NCBI GenBank assembly: GCA_038049695.1
Contig: CP142453.1
Coordinates: 113,538,001 to 113,602,000, forward strand
Direction: 5' to 3'
Length of the DNA stretch: 64,000 bases
Origin: Cinnamomum chago
Lineage: Eukaryota > Streptophyta > Magnoliopsida > Laurales > Lauraceae
Below, piece by piece: positions 12,683 through 27,600 of this stretch; position 1 is the first letter of the stretch, and every line of letters starts with the position of its first letter. The notes beneath the pieces were generated by a model that was not told the origin of the DNA, did no database searches, and saw only the letters and a program-made list of their open reading frames with translations. The position numbers and the translations under genes were made by a program.

Positions 12683-15600
12683 ATGGAAGAGCAGAGAGTA
12701 GAACAGTTCAAAAGCCAGCCGCGGCTGCCGAAATTCGCAATCCCGAAACGCTACGATCTCAAACTCAAACCCGATCTCTCCTCCTGCAAGTTCACCGGAT
12801 CCGTCCAAATCGATCTCCAGATCGCTTCAGAAACAAGATTCATCGTCCTCAATGCCGCAGATCTCTCTTTCGAGAACTCTTCCATCTGCTTCACGGATCG
12901 CCAATCTAACAAGGTAAAACCCTAGAAGGTGAAACCGTAACGGGATTTGGTTTTGAATGAATGTATGATACAAAGCTGTTTGTGTTTGTTTCAGGAATAC
13001 CGGCCTTCGGAAGTTGCTTTGGTGGAGGAGGATGATATATTGGTGTTGCAGTTCGACGATGGTTTGTCGCCTGGGGAGGGAGTTTTGTGTATCGGTTTCT
13101 CGGGAACCCTAAATGACCAGATGAAAGGATTCTATAGAAGGTAATTTCTCTTACTTGTCTGTTTGGATTGTGTGAATGAGGAAATGAATGATTGCATGCA
13201 ACTAGCTGTGCATGGTGGGGGTTTATCATGGATCTGTATCTAGCTAGAAAACCCTTGTATTTGATCTAGTTGACTGCTACTTGGATGATCATAAGCATTG
13301 GGGTTTTGGCTTTGACTGTTATAACAGATGATTTTCCATTCCCAGAGGCAGCTGGCTTTGCATTGTCTGATTGGTGTGATTTCTTTCATCCATAAGCAGT
13401 GATGTCAAGTTCCTTCAAATTGATGGCTTAATGATTAGACCAATTTTACATATGATCTTGGCTATTCATTTTGCCATCTGATTGGATGGTTGGAAATTAT
13501 TCCATGATTAAGTTTTGGTGAGGTGGCATTTTCATGGTAGATTGTTGAGATTGAAGATTTAACAGTCTGTGTTTTGTGTATCAATGCCCATAGCCCTTTT
13601 CTATGGAGAAACCAATCTATTCTTTTTTTTTTTTTTTTTTCTTTTCACTCTCTGTAGTACTTATGAACATAATGGGGAGAAGAAGAATATGGCAGTTACA
13701 CAATTTGAACCTGCAGATGCACGGCGGTGCTTTCCTTGCTGGGATGAACCCGCTGTTAAGGTCACTGTCAAAAACCTTGCTCCCTATATTTCTTTTTCCG
13801 TTCCTTTAATCAGTTAAATAAATTGATTTATTGCACATATACTTTCATTGTCACCAACTAAGAGACAGGATCAATGAGAAAGAAATGAGTTAGTTCTGTT
13901 ATTGATAAATAAAAAAGAGTCGGTTCTATTTGAACCAATATCGTCATTTTATTTGTCTTCTTACAGTCTTGGAGGCCTAGTGTTCTCTTCTTTGCTGTCT
14001 GTTGTTTTTAATGGGTGGCTTTTTTATAGGGTTCATGAATTGGAATGTATTGACAAGTCAAACTGACTTGGCCTTTGGGACTGAACTGAAGCCATGTGCA
14101 GTTGTTTGGTAATTGATGCCGCGGGCCTGTTTCTTTGCATTAGATTAAATCGGAATTCATGTTCAAATGAGCTCCACCAGGATGATTAAAAAGGTAAGGG
14201 GTGATGAGTATGAGGTGAGAGGAGAAGGAAATAAGATGGAGATGTAGATGGGACCTTCACTTTCCTAGGTATTGAATTACTAGAGTGATGAATTGGTATT
14301 CGTTTCTGATATTCCCTTGATTCAATTACCAATAGAGGGGAGGCTATTTGTTGGTCATTTGTGTATGATCACCTTTTTTCTTCATTTTTAACCACTTATG
14401 ACATGAATTCCTCTATATTCTATGAAACAAACAGGCCCTGAAATCTATTTTGTAAAAGAAAAAGGGAAGAGTACAAAATCAGCTCCAAAAGGCTGAGTTT
14501 TCACTCATACCGCATCAAAGGTAATAACTCACCGGAAATATGCGTTACATGTTCAACTCCATCCGTGACAAGGGCATCTATGGTGGAGTTTTCCAATATT
14601 AGGAAAAATTCGAATCATTTGAGGGCTAAGGAATCATATTAGAGGAATCCCCTTCCCCAATTTCGCCACTATTGATGCAGCAGCAATACCATGTCATTGC
14701 AACAAGACTCGTGGGCCACATGTGGGACCCATGAAATTCTCTGATTTTTAATTAGTATTAGTTTATGTTTAGCAAATATTGTAATTAGGGTTAATTTCTA
14801 AATTAGATAGGATTAACCATCCATTATATCTGTTCCTACTCTGCATCCCATACCAGGCCCCGGACCCAATCATCCGAATCCATACCAGCCAAAGCCCCAC
14901 ACAGTCACTTGTTGCCCAGACCTATTCTCAGACACCCAAACCCACCTCCACCAATAACAACACCATCCCAGCATAAAAAAAAAGGGGGAAAGAAGAAAGA
15001 TCAAAAAGAGCGAGCGACGTACCTGGTTCGCCGCTACAAGTTGTCCTCACCATCATCGTCAACGCTAGATCTCCAAGCCATCATCAAACAACATCATTGT
15101 CTTCGCCAACCAGCAACGTCGCCGTTTCCATCATCGCCACCCCTTCTCCTTTCGTTGAGGCAAAGGCGCAGTTGAAGACTTTCCTTCGTTCCCTCCCCAT
15201 ATTTGGTTGAAGCAAAACAGTGGATCTGTAGAGTTTGCATCGCAAGACATTAGGGTTCAAAGGCCTTTTCTTCTTCAATTCGACACAGGCCAAGGGAGCC
15301 CACGTCAGACACGATTTTGGGCCTGCTTACTAGTCGGGCCAGTCCAAGTGGATCCAACCCATTGAAGAAACCCACAAACAGAATATACGTACGCACTCAT
15401 CCCAGGAGCAGCCAAACGAAAGTTTTGACCAGGTCAACGGCTCCAATTCATTTTTGCGATATCAGTATCATCCACCGTCAGATTTTCGATCCGTTTTCAC
15501 CAACGTGATCGTGGAAAGTTGATCTACACATCAAGTCAGTCATAAATTTTAAATTTGCATTCAACAAATATGCCTCCCAAGAAGATGATGATTTGAGGGG

Positions 15601-18600
15601 AACTGTTGCGGAGTTATCGGTAAATGTTAATCAACTATCTGCAGCGATAGTTCAAATGCAAGCTCAAATGCAAGAGACTCTTGAAAGGATTGAAATCCGA
15701 TTAACCAATTTGGAAACTAATCGGCGTTTGGAAAATCATCGAGATGATGCCAGACATAATTGGAATCAACGAGATCCACATGCCGTCAATGTTGATCGAG
15801 ATTTGGGTATTAAACTTGTGATTCCCGAAAATAATGGGAAATTTAAGCCAGATGAATTCATGTTTGATTAGGAGAAATTCCCTTTTGTGGGTTATTGCTG
15901 GAGAGTTTCTCTTCATCATGTGATTGTTCCTGTGGGAACTCTGATTGTGCCCCGGCCCTTGCGATCGTACCAACGATTGCATCAACTATGGACCTCGCAA
16001 ACACATGTTGAAGCTCTCTGCAACTCCACAAGCATGACCAACATGCAACAACTCTTACCACATTGGAATTATATCATCTTCATGTTGCAATAATAACTCT
16101 GCCCAACAAGTCCCTTAGCTTTCTTTATTAAGGATCAAAATAGTAGTTGCTGTGGGCGTAGCGGCCAATGGCCAAAACGCTACGTAATGGGCAATATGTA
16201 GCGATTGCGGCGATACATAACGGTATAGCGACGTGAATTTTTTAAATGGTTAAAAAACTCTAATACTGTGTAACAACCAATCTTATGTTTTTTAATGATT
16301 TTGAACCATATTAGGGTGGTGACAATTTTAGGAAAAGCTATTGAGGAGAAGAAATAGAAAAATAATATTTTAAATTAAAACTGCTTGGCTCTAATAATTT
16401 TTAGACCGTGGCGACGTTATTTTTAAAATAGCATAGCGGCCTCAACAATTAAGGTGGATAATGCGGCTGCTACTCTATTTTGAACCATGTTCTTTATGTC
16501 CCCATTCACCCCAACTAACTGTGGATTTCTTCTTGAACTTACTAAAAAATATTCACATAATGATATGATCATAAGGGTGGTTGCTAAGGGAGTATTATTC
16601 TGTCATCCTCATTGCCACTTCCTATGATATCTATCCAACCTTTCTTATTATATAATGTTGTTGTACCAGAACACATCGTACTGTCATAAATGATTTTCTA
16701 ACATCCTTTTTAATAAATAGGACATGATCAATATAACTTCTGTTACTAATCTTCAATATAGTTTTGATGAATATCTCAATCCAAGGCAAAAGGGAGTTGC
16801 TTAATACCATGGCTACCTTTATTTAGTTTACATATGCCCATGGAAAAAATTAGGTAGGAGAGCCTTATAGACCTTTTTTTTTTTTTTTTTTTTTTCATTT
16901 TTGTACATATATGGCTAATGATGAGAGTGTTAGAATTAATAGTCACAACTGTGTGAATGTCACGTTTGAAAGATAATGAAATCAAATACACTTGAGGATT
17001 AAATAAATTAAGTGGAGGAACCTGCATCAAGAATCAAATCTACTCTCTATAAACTCCCCCACTCTTGATTCTTCTTCCTTTATTTCTTCTTCTCTGACAA
17101 ATCTCTTTTCCTCACTCCACATGCAGCCAAGGGCCGTTACAAGTAAAATGTGAACAAAGATACGAAAACATAGGAAGTCAAGGCCAATAGACTTTAAGAT
17201 TTACCCCCTGGCTAAAAAACAGGGTAGGATAAGCTTTATAATGTCATACCATATTTGTCGAAGGACTTAAAGTTTTATCACCTTGCCTAAAAACAAGTAG
17301 AAGATCTGCTTTACAATGCCACCCCATATGCTGCAATCAGAAGCTACTTTTTCCCCCCAAAATGTCCTTTTTATTGTATCCCCTTGGAAGTTCCAAGAAT
17401 TGTGTTGAGTAAAATCATCACTAATAGCACAATTTCTGGTACTGGTAAGCAAAGTTGGTATTGTGGAGCTTGCCTTCCTTGATAGTGAAATGTAGAATCA
17501 AACCCTCTCCCCATGAATAGCCACATGCCTAAATATCAATCTTATTGGAGTGATTCACCATTATAGGTTCAAGCAATGCTGAAGTCTTGCTGATGGAGTC
17601 AAGGGGAAGACAAATTCGGTTGTTTGTGAGCCTAAAACCCCAAATCACAAAATCAACAGTAAATCCTGTGCTCCAATCGCAAGAAGAAATAATAGATACA
17701 GATCAGTGCTCCAACAACCACTCATCTTCAATTCATTGGAAGAGCACTTAAACCAATGTTGAAGAAAAGGAATAAAATTGCTCAAAGGAACTTTATTTTA
17801 AAGTATAATTAGTAGTAACAAGGTTGAGTTGGACACCCAATTACAAGTGCTTAAGTAAAACTCAAAACTCTCCAAACCCCTAGCCACTCATCATTACATC
17901 AAGAAATACAAAATTCCTAACTCATAGTCCTAAAATGAAAATGAAGCAAAACTGTCGCATGACTTGTTTGCTTTGTGCACAGGAATAATAAGGTCTATGG
18001 GCTCCACTTGCGTTCTTTGGAAGGCTAGTCTTTGAGTCTAGTAACATTCTATCCATAGAGACATAATACAACTCATATTATGGAAGCATTAAAAATCTAA
18101 AGTCCAAGACATAAGGTAAAAATTGTGTACAGTTCATCTACATCAATGTGGAGATTAGAGCCTGTGGGACATGTTCTGGTCCTGCGGTACCAACCACTTG
18201 GCTGATTTGGATAACCAGCCCCAGGCAACCAATTGGGCCTGGTTGCACTCAGATTGGGCCTGGTTCAGGCCAGGTTCAATTGGGCCCAATTTTGACAACG
18301 TGCATTGTGCAATCCAATTGTAGGGGTTGTTTGACTCAATTGGACCTATTAAGGGACTGATTTGGATCCACATTAAGTTCAGACAACTTATTTCCGATTG
18401 GGAGACCAATTGTCATTCCATGTTGATCCTCCAAAACTAGATTTGAGACCTATTTATTGATTGAGCTAAGATTAGGATGGACCAAAAATCCTTGTGATCG
18501 ATCCATATAATCAAGGGGATCCTTATTCCATTGGATCGAGGCCATATGCTCCTGTGTCACTTAACTCATTTTTAGGCCATATGCCCTTTTTGTTGTTACA

Positions 18601-21600
18601 ATCCAATACTGAGATCACTGAGTGATGTTCAAGCCCATAACCTGTATCAGACAGGATTGATCCAGCAGTTTGCATATATGAAGAAAATGGCTGCTTACTT
18701 TTGTTTGCTATGGCTACAACATTATCGATTTATTGACACTAGCTATTTTAATCAATGATAATAACTAATAATGAGTGCAACCAACGTGAGGCATCTAATA
18801 TCTGTTGCATGCATATTTTTAATAATTAGAGATTCAAGAATCATTTGCACTTAGTTTTTAGTCTCTCTCTCTCTCTCTCTCTCTCCCCCTTGTTCTAGCC
18901 ATATTCTTTTGGTCCCTTTAATCATGCTAATATGTTGTTTTCAGGCTACGTTCAAGATAACTTTGGAAGTGCCGTCTGAGCTGATAGCATTGTCCAATAT
19001 GCCTGTAATTCAAGAAAAGGTTCATGGGCATCTCAAAACAGTTTCTTTCCAGGAATCACCTATTATGTCAACATATTTGGTGGCTGTTGTTATTGGTTTG
19101 TTTGATTATGTAGAAGGCCTGACATCTGATGGTATGTACTTTGATCTCTCTCTCTCTCTCTCTCTGGATGTTCATATGCATCCATCCCTCACCAGAGAGT
19201 GAAGGACACATGCATAACTGGAAAATTGAAATATTTGTATGCAAAAGAGGAAAAGGCATATATGGTCATTTAAAGAAGAGGAATGTTAATGTGTAAAAAA
19301 GGATAGCCCTGTAAGTGTCCCTCACCCTATGGTGAGGGATGAATGTGTAAAGAAGCAAGTCAGCAGCAGGTCAGCTCGACCAATGGGTCAGCCCACAACC
19401 CATGTATTGGGTCAGCCCACAAGTCAACATTGTATGAGTTGTCACTAGATATTAGATAGATATTAGTTTCCTTAACTATGCCTGTAATCTTGTAATCAGA
19501 TCTTAATCAGATCCACTAATTTAGGCTAATGTGTTATATATGTAACCACCGTCAATACAATCATATGCAATTCTCTTGCAACTAAGATTTCTCTTGTATG
19601 CTTCTTGCTTTGTTCGTGTATCTCTAACATGGTATCAGAGCTCTGGTAATCTGATCCGCTGTCTATTCAAGTTTGAGAGAAGTTTCGAAATAGCACTGTT
19701 CGTCTGATCAAACACTGGAACATACTGTGATCAAAGGTGGCCCACCTTTTTGATCACCCGGCATCAGAAAACCTTCACATCTTGGTCGTCCATCTCCCCT
19801 GGAAATTCTGCACATTTTTTCCAGATTTTTTGATCATCTGAGGTAGGTCATTCTCCCTGATTTGTACTTATCTCATCTGAGCATATAGTTTTCATCTAGA
19901 CCGTTCAAATTTCTGGTTACACAAGCTTTTATCAAAATTCCACCTAGAGGAGTTTCGGATTTTTGAGGCAGAGATCACTGTGTGATCTGATCATCCGACT
20001 GATCATCCAGTGGGGCCCACAGCTCAGATCTGTGCTCAAAATCACACTTGCCTGGCCCTGTTTTGGAATTTTTTTCCTGTTTTTTGGATTGGTTTGCTCT
20101 CTGGGGCTGTGATCTCTCTTCTGATCATTCAGTAGGGCCCATAGCACTCATATGTGCTCAGATTCAAGTTCCCTAGACCTTCCTTATTGAAAATTTTCAG
20201 ATCAGGTTTGTTACTGTGGTTGGATTTCAAATTTGAATAGGCTTCTGGGGCTAGATTTCTCTTTATTCAGTCTGTGAGCACTTTGTTTTGGTTCAATGTC
20301 TTCTGATCGCACTGTATTGGGAATTACTGTCATACTTGATGGTACAAATTATCCCTATTGGTCCCATCTCATGCAAAATTTCCTCAAAGGTCAAAAACTG
20401 TGGAAATATGTTGCTCAGCATATCCCTACCCCAGACAGTAAGGATGCCACTTTTGAGGAATGGGAAGCTTCCGTTGGGAAAATAAATTCTTGGATTGCCA
20501 ATTTGGTCAATCCATCTATTGGAAATCAATTAGCTAAATTCAATTATCCTAAGGCTGCTTGGGATTATTTAGCACGATTGTACACTCAGTCTAATGCTGC
20601 TCGCCGATATTAGTTAGAATGGGAAATCAAAACTGTAGACCAAGGGAATGACTCCATTCATGATTTCTTTATCAAAATGACTGCCTTATGGGATCAATTG
20701 GCTCTAATGGAACCCACTTTTAAAACAACTGATGATGCTCACACCTTTGAAGTCTATAGGCAACAGACTCGCTTGGTTCAATTTCTTATGGCCCTCCGCC
20801 CTGATTTTGAACATGTTCGTGGTTAGTTATTACATCGGTCACCACTGCCTTTCGTTGATACGGCACTCTCGGAACTTTTGGCAGAAGAACATACTCAACT
20901 TTCTCTTACAAGGAAGAAACATGTGGAGCCCACACATGTCTTGTCAGCAAATGTTAGTACCTCAGAGCATGATCGCTCCTTTCCATCTGGTACCAATGAC
21001 TTTTGCAACTATTGTAAGAAGAAAGGACAGTGGAAACGAGACTGCCCAACCAGACCTCCAAGGCCGAACAATAAGACCAAACACTCTGGTCAACAGCCCA
21101 ATCGTGGTCCCATGCAATCTTATCCACAGTGACCCTATGCAGCCAATGTTACTGAAGATGATAGCTTTGTGCCTCCACATATGGATCTTGCATCTCAGAT
21201 TCAGGCTATGGTTGATGAGCGCATGCAACAGTTGTTTCTGGCTTCCTCCACTGGCTCTGCTTCTCAGATGGCCACAGCCCCCTCAGCCTCCTCAGCCTCT
21301 GGTTCTGCCACGTCCATTTCTGGTCCTTCAGGTACTCATGATACTACATGGATTTTTTATTCTGGTGCATCCTATCATATGACAAATGATGTTTCCAAAC
21401 TTCATAATTGTTATACTCCTGCTAGCTCTCTCACTACCCAAACAGCTGATGCCACTCCTCTACCAGTCTCCCTTATTGGCTCCATTTCAAATAAGTTGAT
21501 CTCTCTTACTAATGTTTTGTGTGTTCCTCACCTGTCTATCAACTTGATCTCTGTTAGTCAATTGACTTCTTCTGGATTTCTTGTCTCATTTTCTTCTACT

Positions 21601-24600
21601 GGCTGTTCTGTGGAGGATCCGCGCACCGGGAGACAGATTGGGATTGGCCTTAGGTCAGGAGGACTTTACTATCTCCGCTCGCTGCACCTTCCATCATCCA
21701 ACGTATCCCCTGCCGCCCTTGTTTCATCTACATCACCCTTTGCTCTTTGGCGCACTCGTTTAGGCCATTTATCTTTTAATAAAATTAAGTTTTTATTTTC
21801 TAGTGGTGTATTTGGAAACATTTCTATATCAGACATTTCTACCTGTTTTGGTTGCAAATTTGGTAAACAACATGCATTCCCTTATAATAAAAGCACTTCT
21901 CTTTCTACTGCTCCTTTTGCTTTAGTCCATTCTGATGTCTGGGGACCGGCCTCTCAGCCAACGACAGACGGTTCCATTTATTATGTGTTGTTTATTGATG
22001 ATTTCACTAGATATACATGGTTGTATTTGATGAAAAATCGTTCTGAGTTATATACTATCTACACTGCTTTCTCCACCATGGTTTCCACTCAATTCGACAC
22101 GAGGATTAAAATATTCAGGTCTGATTCAAGGGGAGAATACATGTCCCCCAAATTTCGTTCTTACCTGACCAGTCAAGGGACTCTAGCTCAATTATCTTGT
22201 CCTGCCACACCACAACAGAATGGAGTAGCAGAATGGAAACACAGACATATCCTAGAAACTGCTAGATCCTTGATTTGTTCCTCACATGTTCCTCTACAAT
22301 TCTGGGGGGAAGCAGTCCTGACTGCAATCTATCTGATTAACAGAACACCATCCTCTGTATTATATGACACATCTCCATATGAAAAATTGTTCTCTTGTAA
22401 ACCTGCCTTGTCCCATCTAAAGGTATTTGGTTGCACCTGTTTTGTTCTGTTGCATGACAATGAGAGAACCAAACTTTCCCCTAAATCCACTGTCTGTGTA
22501 TTCTTAGGGTATGGCATCGAACAAAAAGGCAATCGTTGCTATGACCCTAAAACCAATAAGTTACGGGTCTCGCGTAATGTCACCTTCTTGGAACATATAC
22601 CTTTCTACACATTACCTACTCCATCCCCTTCTCCTGAGCAACTTACGGTTTACCCTCTTGATCCCTTTTCAGACCCGTTTCCCTCTGATACACCTTCTTC
22701 TCCACCCCTGCAGGTCTATCATCGTCGGCCCAAAACTCCGTCTGCTCATTCGGACTTGGCAGCACCACCTCCTACTCCTGACCCCGAGCCTATCTCCTCT
22801 GCTCCAGATGTGTAGGATCCTCCTCAAACTCGAAGGTATCCAGTGCGCACCAGAATCCCTCCCTCTCGATTTGGCTTTGTTTGTACTGATCATTTTTCTC
22901 CATCATCTAAGTACGTCCTTGCAGCAATTCATACCTTGGCAGAACCACAATCCTATAAGGAGGCCATTGCTCATCCGAACTAGAGGTCTGTCATCGCAGA
23001 AGAACTTGTAGCTTTGCAGAAAACTCGAACATGGGATCTTGTTCCTCTTCCCTCTGGGAAACGGGCTATCGGCTGCAAATGGATATTTAAGATCAAGACC
23101 AAATCTGATGGATCTGTTGATCGTTACAAGGCTCGCTTGGTTGCCAAAGGCTACACACAAGAATATGGGGTAGATTATGAGGAGACCTTTGCTTCGGTTG
23201 CTAAGATGACAACAGTCCGTACTTTTATCTCTGTTGCCGCTATTAGACATTGGCCACTCTATCAGCTTGATGTCAAGAATGCCTTTTTGAATGGATTCTT
23301 TTAGGAAGAAATCTATATGCATCCTCCTCCAGGCGTCGTGAGACCTCCTCATTATGTGTGTCGTCTCAAACGTGCTTTATATGGACTCAAACAAGCCCCT
23401 CGTGCTTGGTTTGAACGGTTTAGCACCTGCATTATTAGCATTGGTTTTTCTCAGAGTGCTCATGACTTCGCTCTCTTCACTCGCTATTCGCGATCTGGCT
23501 ATGTTTTCCTGTTACTTTATGTCGATGATACGATTATCACTGGCAATGATGCTTCTGGTATTCTATCCTTGAAGCGTTTTTTTCATCGACAATTTGAGAT
23601 GAAAGATTTGGGTCATCTGCGGTACTTTCTGGGCATTGAGGTTGCCTACTCTCCCACAGGATATCAAAATACTGCAATGAAGTTCTCCAACGAGCTGGAC
23701 TTACAGATCTTAAACCTGTCTCTACTCCAATTGAACATAATATGAAGCTTCGAACTACTGATGGAGATCTACTTTCTGATCTAACTCGTTATCATGAAGT
23801 GGTCGGCAGCTTGGTTTATCTGACCATTACCAGACCAGATATTGCCTATGCGGTACATGTGGTAAGCCAATTTGTTGCGTGACTCACTCATATTCACTGC
23901 GCTCCTGTACTGCGCATACTGAGATACTTACAAGGAAGTTCCAGCCGTGCCCTCCTTCTTTCCTCCAGTTAGAATCTTACTCTGCATGGCTATTCTTATT
24001 CCGACTGGGCAGGAGATGTCAATGATCGGCGCTCTATCACAAGCTTCTCCATCTTTCTTGGCTCCTCTCTCATCTCTTGGAAGAGCAAGAAACAGGAAGT
24101 TGTCTCACGGTCGTCCACTGAAGCTGAATATCGTGCTATATCTCACACTACTACTGAAATTATTTGGCTTCGCTGGTTACTTCGTGATTTAGGAGTTATA
24201 GTTCCTAAATCTACCCTCTTTACGGACAGTGAAAGTGCACGAAAATTGGCAACAAATGATGTCTTTCATGAACGGTCCAAACATCTTGAAGTTGACTGTC
24301 ATTTCATTCGTCAACATGTTCGGAGTGGTGCTATAAAGCTCTTCCAGATTTCCTCAGCTACCCAGATAGCATATTTTTTCACCAAAAGCCACTCCACCTC
24401 TCGTTTTTCGGAGCTAGTTCCCAAACTCTCGATGGCCACTTTCTCCCATCCAAAGCTTGAGAGGGGGTGTAAAGAAGCAGGTCAGCTCGACCAATGGGTC
24501 AGCCCACAACCCATGTATTGGGTCAGCCCACAAGTCAACATTGTATGAGTTGTTACTAGATATTAGATAGATAGTAGTTTCCTTAACTATGCCTGTAATC

Positions 24601-27600
24601 TTGTAATCAGATCTTAATCAGATCCACAAATTTAGGCTACAGTGTTATATATGTAACCATCGTCAATACAATCATATGCAATTCTCTTGCAACTAAGATT
24701 TCTCTTGTATGCTTCTTGCTTTGTTCATATATCTCTAACAGGATGCACATGAATATTCCTCATATATATATATACATACATATATATATATGATGGGAAA
24801 CACATTTCATTAATTGTGTTATCATGTGCACTCAGGGACTAAGGTTCGTGTTTACGGTCAGATTGGTAAGGCAGATCAGGGGAAATTTGCTTTAGATGTT
24901 GCCATCAGGACTCTTGATCTCTATAAGAGGTAGGTTCTTTTTTTGTTGAACTAAGTTTGTTCTTTATTGATTTAAATAGCTCTTGATGAATTTTTAATTC
25001 ATTTACTTACAAACTATGGATCCTTTTATGGATAAGCCTCTGTAATTGAATGGAATCTGGTAATGTCATTCTGTGTTTTTTAATTGACTTTCCTGTGCAG
25101 TCTAATCTGTAGAAATGTTGTTGGAGTGGTGGTGCTATGCCATTCTAACATCTGATCTTGTTTATTATGTCGTCTTGTTTGCTTTTGTATTTTTGCTAGC
25201 ATGAGTTGGTTACCTTCTAAAAGTAAGACTCACCTTCTAAAAGTAAGATTTTCCTGATCCACTCCCTGACTACTTGTTTGATGCCTTGCAGTTACTTTTC
25301 AACTCCATATTCACTACCTAAACTGGATATGATCGCAATCCCTGATTTTGCTGCTGGGGCCATGGAGAACTATGGTCTAGTCACATATCGAGAGACAGCC
25401 TTGCTATATGACGAGAAGCATTCTGCAGCTGCGAACAAGCAAAGGGTAATGTCCTCATTGCTGAATAAGATGCAATAACAATACTGTTTTATTGGAAATC
25501 TTTCATCTGCTATTTTATCAATAAAAATTCATTTTACTGGGGTTTTTTTTTATGATTTTTCTATAAAAGCCTACGTGCTTCTAGTGGATTTTAGTACTCC
25601 AAGCTTACCAAGTGTGCTAATTTATCTATACCTGTTCTTGGCAAATCTTATGCTTCCTTGAGTATGAAAGCTGGAAGGCACAAAATGATTTGCACCCACA
25701 TTCTTCACTAAAGTTCATAAAGCTTGTTCACTATGGTAATCTTTTTATCTTCAGGTTGCAATTGTGGTAGCACATGAACTGGCACACCAATGGTTTGGGA
25801 ATCTTGTTACGATGGAGTGGTGGACCCATTTATGGCTAAATGAGGGTTTTGCAACATGGGTAATTCTCATGGGTTTCATTGTTATATTATCAAAGGAAAT
25901 ATGTTGGGTGGGTTGCTAGAAGATTCTAAAACATTGATTTAAGAATTTATTTATTTCAGGTGAGTTATTTGGCAGTTGAGAGTTTATTTCCCGAATGGAA
26001 AATTTGGACTCAATTTCTTGATCAAACCACCGAAGGTCTTAGGCTCGATGGACTTGCAGAATCACACCCTATTGAGGTAAGATATGTAAATGGCATTTAA
26101 GATTTCTTTTGTTTTGCATAATCTATCTAGAACCATTGACACATTGGCTTCAAAATAATAAATTCAATATGATGCTCATTTTTGTGTGTATGCAGAAACT
26201 TCTAGATTTTGGCTATTCTTTGTGTGCCTAATTTGGCAGTTTTTGCATTTATGATTTTCTTAATATTCTGTCTTCAAGATCTGGTTGAATTTCCCCACAT
26301 AATGAACCAAGGGATGTAAATGAGTCCCCGATTCTCCGATTACCCGGAGGTTTCAACCCGTTAATAACCAGGTTTGGGCCCTTATTTAGATTCCGATAAG
26401 TAAATGGTTACGGTTCCACCTTGGTTCCGATCCATGGAACCGGGACCCGACATATTACTTCAATTTTTGAAAAACCCTCCTAAATGCTAGGTGTTTTTTT
26501 TTTTTTTTTTGGAAAAAAAAATGTGTAAAAACATAAGAACTATTAAAATTTTAAAATAGCATACTGATTAAATACGTTTGTTTTATTCTACAAATTCAAT
26601 GATGCAATATGTTCTACATGTCAAGTGGAGATAATCTATAAGCTATGTGTAGTTGTGTACGTAACAATGTGAAATTAGACATGCATTTTCAAACCCGAAC
26701 TCATAATATGACATGCAAATATGCAATTACTTTGTAGCCTGCACACAAGTTGGGAACTTTGAATGTTTTATTATTATTATTATTATTATTATTTAACGGT
26801 TACTTTCAGTAACTAAAGCAAGAAGTACAAGAGAGATATACTGACAACCTAAGAGGAAAACAAAAAACCCCTAAAAACAAGAACTGGCCCCTTGCAAAAC
26901 TAATTTGGCCCTACGAAGGAAAAGTCCAACTCATTCCAATGCAACATTATGTGTTATGTAGTGTATCCTTTACAAGACGGATTAATAGACACCCAAGACA
27001 CAACTAGGAACTTGGTTTTCTCCGCCAAGCTTTTGTCACTTGTAACAAGCCCTTCAAAGCATTGCGAGTTCCTTTCCTTCCAGATTGTCCAGATGACTGC
27101 AAGAAAGGATAGTCTCCACAATTCCTTTCCTATTGGAGCCCTAGAAGGGGCTTTCCACGCCAGGAAGAGCTCAGGGAGGGATTTTGGAAACACCCTGCTA
27201 CAATCAAACCAATTTACTACTGAGCACCAAATATATTGAGCGGATTTTCAGTCCACCATCAGGTGGTCCACCGATTCCTCCTCTCTTAAGCACATGGGGC
27301 AACCATTGACCACTATTTTCCCCCTCCTACTTAGGTTATCCAAAGTTAGGATTCTTTTCCGAAGAGCCATTCATCCAAATATGACCACTCTTGGAGGGGC
27401 CTTAAGCTTCCATATGTTGCACACCACATTCATCTCCATTGGACTGTTAGGAATAACTTAGCAGAAAGAGGAGACTGAGAAAAGCCCATCTTTAGAAGCT
27501 GTCCACACCCTAGTATCCTCCCCTCCATCCAGGTTATGCACACCATCCAGAATATTGAGGAGAGCAAGGAGTTGATGTTCCTCATGATCCTTTAAATTCC

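Larger units (their letters stand above)
13761..18944 (+). other. Aminopeptidase intron 3 (5.2 kb) with repeat debris
   Basis: A large intron holding a degraded LTR-retrotransposon relic (about 14673-15890), a small MITE-like element (16132-16488), a poly-T tract near 16870-16895 and a CT microsatellite at about 18861-18886, close to the 3' splice site. The remainder (16500-18850) is AT-rich, with GGGCC/CCAATTGGGCC-rich repeats around 18190-18300 and no recognisable gene. Confidence 0.7.
19346..24740 (+). mobile_element. Ty1/copia LTR retrotransposon in aminopeptidase intron 4
   Basis: A 5.4 kb element in the same orientation as the host gene. Parts: 5' LTR 19346-19629, primer-binding site right after it, gag and pol region about 20296-24400, polypurine tract just before the 3' LTR, 3' LTR 24468-24740. 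Integrase precedes reverse transcriptase, which defines Ty1/copia. The flanking pentamers GAATG and GGATG agree at four of five positions and probably are the target duplication. The coding region is broken in several places (about half a dozen or more). The LTRs differ by roughly 3-4% by eye, so at commonly used plant rates the insertion is about one to a few million years old. Confidence 0.93.

Noticed and set aside
18148-18409. Overlapping frames on both strands in intron 3
   Set aside because: The sequence is a self-complementary GGGCC/CAATTGGGCC repeat, which keeps both strands open by chance.
26949-27239. Plus-strand frame in intron 8
   Set aside because: It is the opposite strand of the LINE fragment, whose zinc-finger motifs are on the minus strand.
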